DNA from: a virus
IMG/VR virus record: IMGVR_UViG_3300009507_004363
Location: 1 to 28,445 of that record
Direction: 5' to 3' (one strand)
DNA length: 28,445 bases
The position numbers and the translations under genes were made by a program. Under the pieces are notes generated by a model. The model was not told the origin of the DNA. It did not search any database and saw nothing but the letters and a program-made list of their open reading frames with translations. Shown in pieces: positions 12,938 through 20,752 of this stretch (position 1 is its first letter; every line of letters starts with the position of its first letter).

Positions 12938-14298
12938 TGGGTGATAAGAAATTTACAGACTGGAACGACCTACACGTTGCAGCTGGGTTAGAAGTTGTTA
13001 AGTCTCAGCTTTTTACATTGGCAAAAGACATATCTGCTAATGATGACTCGTCTAAACCCGATCAAAACGCTACCGCGCGACAGCGTTCAGCGGGGGATGA
13101 GCAGGATTGGATATATCAACTCCAGAAAACTAATGCAGGAAATCCCTTAGCGAACATAAGCAATGCAAAACTGGTACTAGAGAATGACCCCGCTTTTGAT
13201 GGCGTTCTAGGTTATTGCGACTTTAGTTACAGGATCATCAAACGAAAAGCACCACCATTTAAAGTCGGTAAAGCCGGCGAATGGACAGATAGCGATACTG
13301 AACGACTTAGAATTTATTTATCTGAAAAGTACGGGTTCACTCCTAAAACAGGTGATGTTATGGGTGCAATCCTTGTGCATGCTGAAGAACACTCCTTTCA
13401 TCCAGTCAAAGATTATCTTAGTGACATTAAATGGGATGGTAAAAAGCGAGTTGAGACCTGGTTAACTGACTACTTAGGCGTAGAAGATTCAGATTACTCA
13501 GCACTGGTTGGAGTATTTTTCTTAGTGTCAGCTGTTGCTCGTGTACTTAGACCACCAGTAAAAGTTGACTCTGTATTAATACTTGAAGGACTGCAGGGGC
13601 TAGGTAAGTCTACGATGCTGCACAATCTTTTTGGTGACTGGTTTACAGATACACCTATGGCTCTAGGTGAAAAAGATACTTTTCAACAAATGCAAGGCAT
13701 GTGGGGAATAGAACTTGCCGAGCTCGATGCTTTTAACAAGGCAGAGAACACTAAAGCAAAACAGTTTTTTGGCTCGCAAACTGACCGATATCGCCCTTCA
13801 TATGGGCGTATGGTTCAGGAGTTTCCACGACAATGTGTTTTTGTTGGTACCACTAACCAAGATAGATACCTTAAAGACTCGACCGGTAACCGTCGATACT
13901 GGCCAGTTATGTGTACCAAGATTTGCCAAGAGGCAATCAAACGAGATCGGGACCAACTGTGGGCAGAAGCATTACATATGTTCAACAGTGGAATGCCGTG
14001 GTGGCCAGATGATGAATACAAACACTTTTTCGAAGTTCAACAAGAAGATAGGTTTGACTCAGACATCTGGGAAGGTATTATCTATAATTGGTTGAAGAAA
14101 AACCGTCGTGAAGATTACTCATCATCCGAAATAATGGAAGAAGCTTTGGGTATGGAGCCTCAAGCGATGAAGCCGCCGGAGCAACGCCGGTTAGGTCTAA
14201 TCATGCATAGATTAGAATTCGTTAAACGGAAAAAGATGATTAACGGCAAAAGGCCTGCTCATTACTACCCACCAAAGGGGTTTTGGAATGCAGAATAG
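12937..14298 (+). CDS. VirE-type phage replicative helicase (SF3-like ATPase)
   Basis: The 453-aa protein belongs to the virulence-associated-E family: Walker A EGLQGLGKST (218-226), Walker B GIELAELD (257-264), GTTNQDRYLKD sensor region and Arg319/Arg320 in TGNRRYWPV as arginine finger. The first 25 residues (DKKFTDWNDLHVAAGLEVV) look like the tail of the upstream Toprim domain. Stop and start share one base (TAATG), in a different frame, so re-initiation is expected. The pair should prime and unwind at the origin that follows. The C-terminal 80 residues are a winged-helix-like domain. Confidence 0.9.
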   Translation: MGDKKFTDWNDLHVAAGLEVVKSQLFTLAKDISANDDSSKPDQNATARQRSAGDEQDWIYQLQKTNAGNPLANISNAKLVLENDPAFDGVLGYCDFSYRIIKRKAPPFKVGKAGEWTDSDTERLRIYLSEKYGFTPKTGDVMGAILVHAEEHSFHPVKDYLSDIKWDGKKRVETWLTDYLGVEDSDYSALVGVFFLVSAVARVLRPPVKVDSVLILEGLQGLGKSTMLHNLFGDWFTDTPMALGEKDTFQQMQGMWGIELAELDAFNKAENTKAKQFFGSQTDRYRPSYGRMVQEFPRQCVFVGTTNQDRYLKDSTGNRRYWPVMCTKICQEAIKRDRDQLWAEALHMFNSGMPWWPDDEYKHFFEVQQEDRFDSDIWEGIIYNWLKKNRREDYSSSEIMEEALGMEPQAMKPPEQRRLGLIMHRLEFVKRKKMINGKRPAHYYPPKGFWNAE

Positions 14299-14604
14299 CC
14301 CTTTTACCATGACAGTGACAATAAACCATGACAGCTGCAGGCCAATCCATGTAAGGGATTGTCATAGTGTCACAGTATGTCACGGTACTTTCCACACATA
14401 CGCGCGCGCGCACCACGCAACGCGATTTACCATTCAAATATATCTATCTATTACCTGTGTACGTAAATTAACTATGACACACTATGACACTATGACAATC
14501 CTAGTAATACCAACACTTGTAGCTGTCACAGTTCTATGTCACGGTCATTTTTACTATGACACTTCCTTTTTTAGTTCAGACGAAGTTAAAAGTGGAGCAC
14601 TGCA
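14299..14604. other. Candidate phage replication origin with TGACA iterons
   Basis: This 306-base stretch without a credible gene contains 12 copies of TGACA or its complement: plus-strand at 14310, 14316, 14329, 14475, 14485, 14493, 14557; complement at 14360, 14368, 14378, 14524, 14537. Many extend to CTATGACAC, and three stand in tandem at 14473-14497. Between the two groups lie a 21-base alternating pyrimidine-purine run (14393-14413, mostly CG) and an AT-rich ATATATCTATCTATT. Iterons, an AT-rich element and adjacency to primase/helicase genes are typical of a replication origin. Confidence 0.72.
14393..14413. repeat. Alternating pyrimidine-purine tract
   Basis: Strict alternation for 21 bases, CACACATA then (CG)n then CAC, inside the candidate origin. 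Such tracts melt or adopt Z-form under negative supercoiling. Seen directly; the role is inferred. Confidence 0.6.
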
Positions 14605-14946
14605 ATGCAAATAACAACAAACGTTGAGTACCTTTTAGGCGAGTGGGGAAAGTGGTCACGAACTGGGTTAGGCTTAACACTTAATTCACCAGGCAAGTTT
14701 GTGTATGTTGATATTGATGATGAGTTAGCGTTGCAGATTGATATGGCTGTTGCTTCTTTGGGACATAGCGCCCCACTAACACAAAAGGTCATTATGATGC
14801 ACTATCGTTCGCAACTAACGTATAGGGCGATTGCTTCTAACTTAAGGATTGGTGAAACTAAATCAAGGCAGCTGTTACTGAGTGGAACTGCCTGGCTTGA
14901 TGGCCATTTAATGGCAAAGGGAATAATAGTTTCAAAAGCTGCATGA
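14605..14946 (+). CDS. Q: Phage antitermination protein Q-like
   Basis: The 113-aa protein has the Q-family start (YLLGEWGKWSRTGLGLTL) and a C-terminal sigma-region-4-like HTH (VIMMHYRSQLTYRAIASNL, RIGETKSRQLLLSGTAWLDGHL). Q proteins bind near a late promoter and let RNA polymerase pass terminators into lysis and structural genes. Two tandem terminators follow directly downstream, as expected for its target. A GTGGAG site precedes the start. It is the last gene of the rightward early operon. Confidence 0.85.
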   Translation: MQITTNVEYLLGEWGKWSRTGLGLTLNSPGKFVYVDIDDELALQIDMAVASLGHSAPLTQKVIMMHYRSQLTYRAIASNLRIGETKSRQLLLSGTAWLDGHLMAKGIIVSKAA

Positions 14947-14952
14947 TTTTAT

Positions 14953-14981
14953 TTGAATTGCGCGCGCAAAGAGTCTACTAT
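14953..14981 (+). promoter_or_regulatory. Candidate late promoter (PR'-like)
   Basis: TTGAAT (14953-14958), 17-base spacer containing the GCGCGCGC tract, TACTAT (14976-14981). Each hexamer matches consensus at four positions. It lies between Q and the tandem terminators, where Q-dependent late promoters sit. Confidence 0.45.
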
Positions 14982-15010
14982 TTCAGCTAAGCTTAGCAAA
15001 GCTACACGAT

Positions 15011-15041
15011 AAAACCCGAGGTTAACCCCTTGGGTTTTTTT
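15011..15041 (+). terminator. First late-leader terminator (tR'-like)
   Basis: AAACCC pairs with GGGTTT, and the inner GAGG/CCCT can extend the stem, followed by seven Us. It lies about 65 bases after Q. It should end early transcripts and the late leader until antitermination. Confidence 0.85.
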
Positions 15042-15090
15042 GTATCTGCTTGTTGAGTCCCTGTTTTGAACATTTTTCCTGTTATGTTTT

Positions 15091-15117
15091 CGCTAGGTTA
15101 ACGCCTAGCGTTTTTTT
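15091..15117 (+). terminator. Second late-leader terminator
   Basis: Perfect 7-bp stem CGCTAGG/CCTAGCG (15091-15097, 15104-15110) and seven Us. The tandem arrangement would give tight control of the late operon. Confidence 0.88.
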
Positions 15118-15129
15118 AAATGGTGTCAG

Positions 15130-15204
15130 ATGAAAAAATTCAAGTTAAGCAAAGTATGTAAAGCCGTGCGCAGCGCTTTATCAAATCAAAAACAAAAAAG
15201 ATAA
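15130..15204 (+). CDS. Possible tiny basic peptide (24 aa)
   Basis: A short frame after the terminators encodes MKKFKLSKVCKAVRSALSNQ and ends in KQKR. It is very basic and stops 6 bases before the next gene. The ribosome site is poor; its support is only position and composition. Confidence 0.25.
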   Translation: MKKFKLSKVCKAVRSALSNQKQKR

Positions 15205-15210
15205 TTATAT

Positions 15211-15579
15211 ATGGGTGCTGATCAGCTGGCCGTAGCAGTATCTTTCTGCATTCTTGCAGTAACGGTTGCTGGTTTCATCCTAAGCGGAATAAAAAGTAGT
15301 TTAAGTAGTCTCTGGGAAAAATTTCACAGAGAAGTGGAACGAACGTCAGACTTTAGAGAAGACGTTAAGTCCAATTACATGACTAAAGTGGACGTTGAGA
15401 ATCATTTGTCTATACGACTCGACAATATGAATGAGCGAATGAAGAGACTTGAAGCACAATTAGAAGTACTTCAACCTGTCATGGCCGGACTCAACCAAAG
15501 CTTACCTGCAATAGCAGAGCTAATTTCTTCTTTAGAAAAGCAAGTTAATCGCAATCAAAACTCCAAAGGTGATCACTAA
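15211..15579 (+). CDS. Membrane-anchored coiled-coil protein of the lysis cassette
   Basis: The 122-aa protein has one membrane span (about 6-27, AVAVSFCILAVTVAGFILSG) and then a coiled coil (DVENHLSIRLDNMNERMKRLEAQLEVL). It is the first substantial late gene, just ahead of a second membrane protein and the endolysin. A holin or pinholin partner is plausible from context; no specific family is recognised. Confidence 0.65.
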   Translation: MGADQLAVAVSFCILAVTVAGFILSGIKSSLSSLWEKFHREVERTSDFREDVKSNYMTKVDVENHLSIRLDNMNERMKRLEAQLEVLQPVMAGLNQSLPAIAELISSLEKQVNRNQNSKGDH

Positions 15580-15800
15580 TGTTCGGACTAGAAGCCGTTT
15601 TCGTTGAACTGTTGTTTAAGTTGGCGATTGCACTATTTGCTTTGATTGGTGTCAGGTTCGCTCTTATGTGGTTCGACATCATTTCACAGGTTGTCAGATT
15701 TGGAGATTGGATTAATGAAGCCGATGATATGTCGAAAGCTGTTTACTTTGGTTGTCGCTTTATTGCCGTCTGCATCTTGGTCGGCCTCGCTCTTTCCTGA
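15579..15800 (+). CDS. Small membrane protein, holin candidate
   Basis: The 73-aa protein has two hydrophobic segments (about 7-30, FVELLFKLAIALFALIGVRF, and 55-73, YFGCRFIAVCILVGLALS) with a charged loop, the size and topology of a class II/III holin. It starts one base inside the stop of the previous gene, and the endolysin begins inside its 3' part in another frame. Confidence 0.6.
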   Translation: MFGLEAVFVELLFKLAIALFALIGVRFALMWFDIISQVVRFGDWINEADDMSKAVYFGCRFIAVCILVGLALS

Positions 15801-16287
15801 TACATACGATAAAGAATTCAAAACCTCATCTATTCACTTGCCAGTCGGTACTGATTGGCGATTGCTAAAAGCACAATGCTTTCAAGAAAGCAGACTAAAA
15901 AGATTTGCAGTATCTCCAGTTGGGGCCATGGGTGTTTGTCAGTTTATGCCATTAACCTGGCTAGACATGAAAAAGAAACACTCAACACTAACAAGTCCGT
16001 GGTTGCCGTCTCAGTCAATTCGAGCAGCTGCACTTTACATGAAGCAATTAAATAACAGTTGGAGTAGCCCAAGACCACAGAGTGAACGATATAAGTTAGC
16101 TCTTGCGTCATACAATGCTGGCTTTGGAAACATCCTTAAGTCACAAAGGCAATGTAACAATGAAGTCTACTATCAACCTATTATCAATTGTCTTCATTGT
16201 GTAACTGGACATCACAGCGAAGAGACTATCAATTATGTTAAGCACATTAACCGGTTTTATAAAGTTATGGTCAGCACCGGCAATTAA
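15715..16287 (+). CDS. Exported lytic transglycosylase (endolysin, SLT/GH23 fold)
   Basis: I chose ATG 15715 (190 aa) because GGAG lies 9 bases upstream; ATG 15724 is an alternative. A signal sequence is visible (CRKLFTLVVALLPSASWSA, cleavage near ASWSA-S). The SLT domain follows with catalytic Glu58 in AQCFQESRLKRFAVSP, then GAMGVCQFMPLTW and ALASYNAGFGNILK. It should cleave peptidoglycan after Sec export. The first about 85 bases overlap the holin candidate in a different frame. Four cysteines in the C-terminal part (QCNN, NCLHC) may form disulfides in the periplasm. Confidence 0.9.
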   Translation: MKPMICRKLFTLVVALLPSASWSASLFPDTYDKEFKTSSIHLPVGTDWRLLKAQCFQESRLKRFAVSPVGAMGVCQFMPLTWLDMKKKHSTLTSPWLPSQSIRAAALYMKQLNNSWSSPRPQSERYKLALASYNAGFGNILKSQRQCNNEVYYQPIINCLHCVTGHHSEETINYVKHINRFYKVMVSTGN

Positions 16288-16726
16288 GTTGCTTTTGTTA
16301 GCTGGCGTTGTTCTATCTTCAATTACCTATGTATTCATACTTCAATCAAAAGTGCAGCAGCAGCTGCTCGAGATTGAGGCGTTGGACAGTAAGTTAATAA
16401 GCAAACAGCATGAAATAGAATCTCTTACCGTTAGCGTAGACAATGCAAACAATGCAACGAACCAAGCACTAGCAGAGCTTCTTAAAGTTGATAGGTTGGC
16501 AGTACAGAGAGCAAATAAGTTAAAAGAACTTACCTTGCAATTAAGTCACTTTGAAAATGAATTGAATGAGTTAGGTACCAACAATGAAAACATTAAAGTT
16601 TGGTTTGATCATAGTATACCTGGCTCTGTTATCAGCTTGCTCGAGTACACCAGAGACTCGAACAGTAACAGTGCAAACAATAAAGAAGGTTCGACCACCA
16701 CTGCAGTTGATGCAGAGTTGCGTTAA
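16235..16726 (+). CDS. Rz: Rz-like inner-membrane spanin subunit
   Basis: The 163-aa protein has an N-terminal membrane span (about 16-36, AIKLLLLAGVVLSSITYVF), a periplasmic coiled coil (QQLLEIEALDSKLISKQHEIE to LKELTLQLSHFENELNELG) and the Rz-type end NIKVWFDHSIPGSVISLLEYT. It should complex with the nested Rz1 lipoprotein to fuse inner and outer membranes at lysis. It overlaps the endolysin by 53 bases and contains the start of Rz1. Confidence 0.85.
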   Translation: MLSTLTGFIKLWSAPAIKLLLLAGVVLSSITYVFILQSKVQQQLLEIEALDSKLISKQHEIESLTVSVDNANNATNQALAELLKVDRLAVQRANKLKELTLQLSHFENELNELGTNNENIKVWFDHSIPGSVISLLEYTRDSNSNSANNKEGSTTTAVDAELR

Positions 16727-16850
16727 GCCTGCTGTCAATTTAGAAACGAACAAAGACCTCATCATATTAATTGGCGATCTCTTTGCTGCATTAGATGCAT
16801 GCAACTACGATAAGCAACAACTTCGAGAGTGGAGTGAAGATGCCAGTTAA
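16584..16850 (+). CDS. Rz1: Rz1-like outer-membrane spanin lipoprotein (nested in Rz)
   Basis: The 88-aa frame begins inside Rz in another frame and runs 124 bases beyond it. It has a lipoprotein signal, MKTLKFGLIIVYLALLSAC, with lipobox LSAC and Cys19 as the lipidated residue, then a short proline-containing stretch (KKVRPPLQLM). Nested signal-lipoprotein frames of this kind define Rz/Rz1 pairs. Confidence 0.85.
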   Translation: MKTLKFGLIIVYLALLSACSSTPETRTVTVQTIKKVRPPLQLMQSCVKPAVNLETNKDLIILIGDLFAALDACNYDKQQLREWSEDAS

Positions 16851-17232
16851 GCCAGGCAGTTGGTGCACTAAGTGCCGCACAGTTCATAGTAATGGTGACT
16901 GCCCACATCGTAAGCCTTTTGATAGAAAGCGTAAGCAAGCAAAGACATCTGGTCGCGGTGGTCGCACTTGGTCTAAGAAGCGCGAGATAATATTTAATCG
17001 CGATCGTTTCTTATGTCAGATTCATTTAGAGAAAGGTGAACTGGTATCTGTAGAGTTGCACGGCCCTAATCATGGAGTCTGTGACCACAAAATACCAAAG
17101 AGCCAAGGCGGAACTGATGACGATGACAATTTACAAACCATCTGTCAGCACTGCGACAAGATAAAAACGTCTGAAGAATCACAACAAGCAAAAAAATCAC
17201 TGACCCCGGGGGCCTTGAAAGTTCAGAGATAG
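16840..17232 (+). CDS. HNH endonuclease next to the terminase
   Basis: I chose ATG 16840 (130 aa), which has GGAG upstream; a start at 16795 would lie deep inside Rz1. An N-terminal zinc site (CTKCRTVH, CPHRK) precedes a basic GGRTWSKKREIIFNRDRFLCQ helix and the HNH core CDHKIPKSQGGTDDDDNLQTICQHC. HNH proteins of this kind sit beside TerS/TerL in HK97-like and other siphophages and cooperate with terminase in genome cutting. It overlaps Rz1 by 11 bases. Confidence 0.88.
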   Translation: MPVKPGSWCTKCRTVHSNGDCPHRKPFDRKRKQAKTSGRGGRTWSKKREIIFNRDRFLCQIHLEKGELVSVELHGPNHGVCDHKIPKSQGGTDDDDNLQTICQHCDKIKTSEESQQAKKSLTPGALKVQR

Positions 17233-17317
17233 CCTACGTTCACCGCCGCCCTAGTCAAATTTTTATGTGACACAGTAATGAAAACAAAAAACCCACTTAG
17301 AGAATAAAAGATTAGTT

Positions 17318-17785
17318 ATGTCAGGTAGATATCCACAAGTAGCAGTAGAAAAAGACGACAAAGTCGTTCAATTTCCTGGTACCCAAGAAAAGGCGGAAAT
17401 AAGCGATAAGGAAGCGAGAAAAATCGCGATCAGTTCGCGTCCGCGTGGAATGTCTAAACCAGAGCAAAAAGTGTGGGAAACTGATATCCCTGCTTATGTA
17501 AAAATTAACAGATTTAAGCCTCACTTTATCAGGTTCTTCAAAGAGTATTGTGTGGTAATCGCACGAATGGAAGAAACGAAAGCTCATCTTGATTCAGAAG
17601 ATATCGGTTGGACATACACGACTATCGGGCGGAATGGGGCTCAACATAAGAACAGACCTGAAGTTGCTCAGTATAACGATGACTGGCGAAAGCTTAATAG
17701 CTTAATCAATCAGATTGGTGGTAGCCCTGCGACTGACCAACGTTTTACTAACTTACAGCCTGGGCTTTTTGATGAAATATATTAA
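17318..17785 (+). CDS. terS: Terminase small subunit (P27 family)
   Basis: The 155-aa protein has the P27-type layout: a disordered charged N-terminus, then SKPEQKVWETDIPAYVKINRF, FKEYCVVIARMEETKAHL, and a WTYTTIGRNGAQHKNRPEV segment followed by LNSLINQIGGSPATDQRF, the usual family end. It recognises the packaging site and loads TerL. It abuts TerL with no gap. Confidence 0.88.
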   Translation: MSGRYPQVAVEKDDKVVQFPGTQEKAEISDKEARKIAISSRPRGMSKPEQKVWETDIPAYVKINRFKPHFIRFFKEYCVVIARMEETKAHLDSEDIGWTYTTIGRNGAQHKNRPEVAQYNDDWRKLNSLINQIGGSPATDQRFTNLQPGLFDEIY

Positions 17786-19495
17786 ATGCGAAACAGTTAC
17801 CCAACGTTTACTAAAGATCATATCGCTGACATTGAGCAGTACGCTTCTGATGTCCTTAGTGGAAAGCGCCCAGCCAATAAGTATGAGCGTTTAGCGGTTG
17901 AGCGAGAGAGTAAAGATTTAGCTCGAGCTGGTACCGAAGAGTTTCCATATTACTTTGATGTTGATGCAGTAAATAAAGTAATCAGATTTATAGAAACCTT
18001 TAATCACGTTAAAGGGAAGTGGGCCAGAGCGATTGGCCATGAGTCTTTAATAAGCTTGGGACCTTGGCAAAAGTGGATAACAGCCCAAATATTTGGCTGG
18101 AAACATATCAAAACTCATCGTAGACGTTTCCGTTCTGCAGCAGTCTATGTTCCGAGAAAGAATGGTAAATCAACTTGGATTGCGCCAATTGGTCTTTATA
18201 TGTTGTCTAACGATAACGAACCAGGCGCAGAAGTATACTGCGGCGCTACTAATCAGAAACAAGCAAACGAAGTATTTCAGCCAGCACATAAAATGGCCAA
18301 TAAGCAACCGGCGTATCGTCGAAGATTTAAAGTTGAATTATTAGCACAACAAATATCTAGCACTTTGGACGGTGGCAAATTTGAACGTCTGATTGGTGAT
18401 CCTGGCGATGGTGGCTCTCCTAGCTGTTATCTATGCGATGAGTTTCACGAGCACCCTGACGAAAAACAACGTGACACAATGATTACTGGTATGGGTGCAA
18501 GGGAACAACCTTTAGAGCTAATAATATCAACAGCCGGTTCAAACTGGTTTGGTCCATGTGGCCAGCATTGGAAAGAGTGCCAAGAAATACTACAAGGCTA
18601 CCGAACAGATGAAAGCACATTTTGCATCATCTACGCAGCTGACAAAGATGATGACTGGCAAGACGAAAAAACGTTAGAAAAAGCGAATCCGAACTACGGT
18701 GTCTCAGTTGACATCGAAGGCTTAAAGAATCAGCTAAGTAAAGCTAAACAGTCAGCAAGAAAGCAAAACGCATTCAAAACAAAACATCTCAATATGTGGG
18801 TTGGTGCTCGAGAGAGTTGGCTCAACATGGAGGATTGGTCAGCAGCTGCTGATCCTGAACTTAATAAAGATGATTTTGTTGGGCAGGATTGTACGAAAGG
18901 TGTCGATTTATCTGAAAGCGATGATTTAACAGCTGATGTAGATTGTTTCGATAGAGACATTGACGGCAAAACGCATTACTACTTTTTTGCTAAATCATAT
19001 GTAACTGAAGCAAAGGCAGAAGAAATAGACATCTATCGCGAGTGGATAGATCAAGGACATCTGCTGGAGTGCGAAGGTAGCAGCATCGATTACGATGAAG
19101 TGGAAAAAGCGATGGGTACAGACAACGAAACGCATTTTGTTAGCGCTTTGTTTTATGACCCTGCAGGCGCTGCTCCAATCGCGCAACGAGTTCAAAACGC
19201 TTATGGTATTGAGCCAATCAAAGTCGCACAAAACTATACTAACTTTTCTCCGGCAATGCGTGAGTTCGAAACACTATTAAGACAAGGCCGAATTCATCAC
19301 AACGGTGATCCAGTTCTTGCCTGGTGTCTAGGTAACGTAATCGCGAAGACGACGATGGATGGTAAATACATTCGCCCAGTCAAAGAGCACAAAGACAATA
19401 AAATCGATACAGCAGTTGCAATGCTTCTTGCATTCATAGGTGCATGGACACCGGATGAAGAAGACGGCTCAAACCAAGAATACGTGGAACTCTAA
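17786..19495 (+). CDS. terL: Terminase large subunit (HK97 type)
   Basis: The 569-aa packaging motor has an N-terminal ATPase with Walker A PRKNGKST (123-130) and Walker B CYLCDE (214-219, Glu219 catalytic), the coupling region IISTAGSNWFGP, and a C-terminal RNase-H-like nuclease with Asp374 in KGVDLSESDD and further acidic positions in ALFYDPAG and the end region NKIDTAVA. The length is normal. Its stop overlaps the portal start by one base. Confidence 0.96.
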   Translation: MRNSYPTFTKDHIADIEQYASDVLSGKRPANKYERLAVERESKDLARAGTEEFPYYFDVDAVNKVIRFIETFNHVKGKWARAIGHESLISLGPWQKWITAQIFGWKHIKTHRRRFRSAAVYVPRKNGKSTWIAPIGLYMLSNDNEPGAEVYCGATNQKQANEVFQPAHKMANKQPAYRRRFKVELLAQQISSTLDGGKFERLIGDPGDGGSPSCYLCDEFHEHPDEKQRDTMITGMGAREQPLELIISTAGSNWFGPCGQHWKECQEILQGYRTDESTFCIIYAADKDDDWQDEKTLEKANPNYGVSVDIEGLKNQLSKAKQSARKQNAFKTKHLNMWVGARESWLNMEDWSAAADPELNKDDFVGQDCTKGVDLSESDDLTADVDCFDRDIDGKTHYYFFAKSYVTEAKAEEIDIYREWIDQGHLLECEGSSIDYDEVEKAMGTDNETHFVSALFYDPAGAAPIAQRVQNAYGIEPIKVAQNYTNFSPAMREFETLLRQGRIHHNGDPVLAWCLGNVIAKTTMDGKYIRPVKEHKDNKIDTAVAMLLAFIGAWTPDEEDGSNQEYVEL

Positions 19496-20748
19496 TGTTT
19501 AATATACCCTTTTTTAAAAGTAAGCAAAGCACAGTGCCAGAAGCAGCTGATGACACAAGTGTTTCCAATGAAGTGGAAATGGCGGAAGTTGCAAGTTCTG
19601 ATATTAATAAAATGGCAGAACTATTTGGCATGATGCCATCAATTGCGGGGCCACAAGTCACCCCAAAAACATCAATGAAAGTATCTATTGTTTTTGCATG
19701 TGTAAGGTTGATAGCCGGTGCATTATCACAAATGCCTGTTCATATATTTGATAGGCAGGAAAATGGGGATAAGACTCGAATTGGTAATCACGCTCTTGCA
19801 AACCTCTTTAACTTACAACCGTGCGCGGTTTGGTCAGCAGCTACGTTCTGGGAATATATAGCTGCATCAATGCTGCTCCACGGCGATGGTTATGCGGTAT
19901 TGGTTAGAGATCGGAACGGTGAAGTTGAAGAAATACTTCCTATCTCACCAGTGGGTATGGTTGTTGAAAATAACGGTGGTCGACTCAACTACTTCTTTCA
20001 TTTGGGCGGTCAGCCAAAAGGGTTTGATCAAGATGATATTTTGCACTTCCCTGGCTTTGGCTTTAACGGTCTGAAATCAATGTCTGTTATTCAATGGGGA
20101 GCGTTTAATTCAATTGGTTTAGAACTGGCTATGGAAGAACACTCTGCAGAGTTCTTTAAGTCTGGTTCAACTCAGCAAATAGCAGTAATCAAAACGGGCA
20201 AATGGTCTGATGAGCAAAAGGACTCATTTAGACAATCGTGGGTAAAAACTTACGGTGGCACAAAGCGAGGTAAATACCCGCTTGTAATGGACGGTTCAAC
20301 TGACATAAAAGAGCTTAGCGTATCAGCTAAAGACTCTCAGCTGCTCGAATCAAGAGAGTTTCAAATCACAGATATTGCGCGCGCTTTCGGACTTCCTTCG
20401 TTCATGGTAAACCAAGAACAAAAGAGCACATCGTGGGGTTCGGGTATCGGCGAAATTGGATTGTCATTTGTTCGATACACTCTTGGCCCTCACTTAAATC
20501 GATTCGAGCAAGAAATAAACAGAAAGCTTTTCCTCGGTACAACATTCTTTGCTGAGTTTATTACGTCTAATTTAATGCGATTAACGCTCAAAGAGCGAAA
20601 CGATTCTTATCGTCAAGCAATTGGCGGCTCACAAGGTCCTGGTTGGATTGCTATAAACGAAGTTAGAAAGCTTGAGAACTTACCTCGTATCGATGATAAA
20701 CGATATGACCTTCCATACGACCCAACTATAAACAACAAAGCGGATTAG
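19495..20748 (+). CDS. Portal protein (HK97 family)
   Basis: The 417-aa protein matches HK97-like portals: MKVSIVFACVRLIAGALSQMP, HALANLFNLQPC, the YAVLVRDRNGEVEEILPI strand pair, DILHFPGFGFNGLKSMS, and AFGLPSFMVNQEQKSTSWGS. It forms the dodecameric channel through which TerL packs DNA. The C-terminus has LPRIDDKRYDLPY. Translationally coupled to TerL. Confidence 0.95.
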   Translation: MFNIPFFKSKQSTVPEAADDTSVSNEVEMAEVASSDINKMAELFGMMPSIAGPQVTPKTSMKVSIVFACVRLIAGALSQMPVHIFDRQENGDKTRIGNHALANLFNLQPCAVWSAATFWEYIAASMLLHGDGYAVLVRDRNGEVEEILPISPVGMVVENNGGRLNYFFHLGGQPKGFDQDDILHFPGFGFNGLKSMSVIQWGAFNSIGLELAMEEHSAEFFKSGSTQQIAVIKTGKWSDEQKDSFRQSWVKTYGGTKRGKYPLVMDGSTDIKELSVSAKDSQLLESREFQITDIARAFGLPSFMVNQEQKSTSWGSGIGEIGLSFVRYTLGPHLNRFEQEINRKLFLGTTFFAEFITSNLMRLTLKERNDSYRQAIGGSQGPGWIAINEVRKLENLPRIDDKRYDLPYDPTINNKAD

Positions 20749-20752
20749 CCCT

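Noticed and set aside
14288-14614. 108-codon plus-strand frame after the helicase
   Set aside because: It lies over the repeated TGACA/TGTCA array, its composition (many Thr, His, Cys) is that of the repeats, and it has no ribosome site; the region reads better as an origin.
16795-16839. Earlier start for the HNH gene
   Set aside because: The extra 15 codons lie inside Rz1 and lack a ribosome site; ATG 16840 has GGAG upstream.
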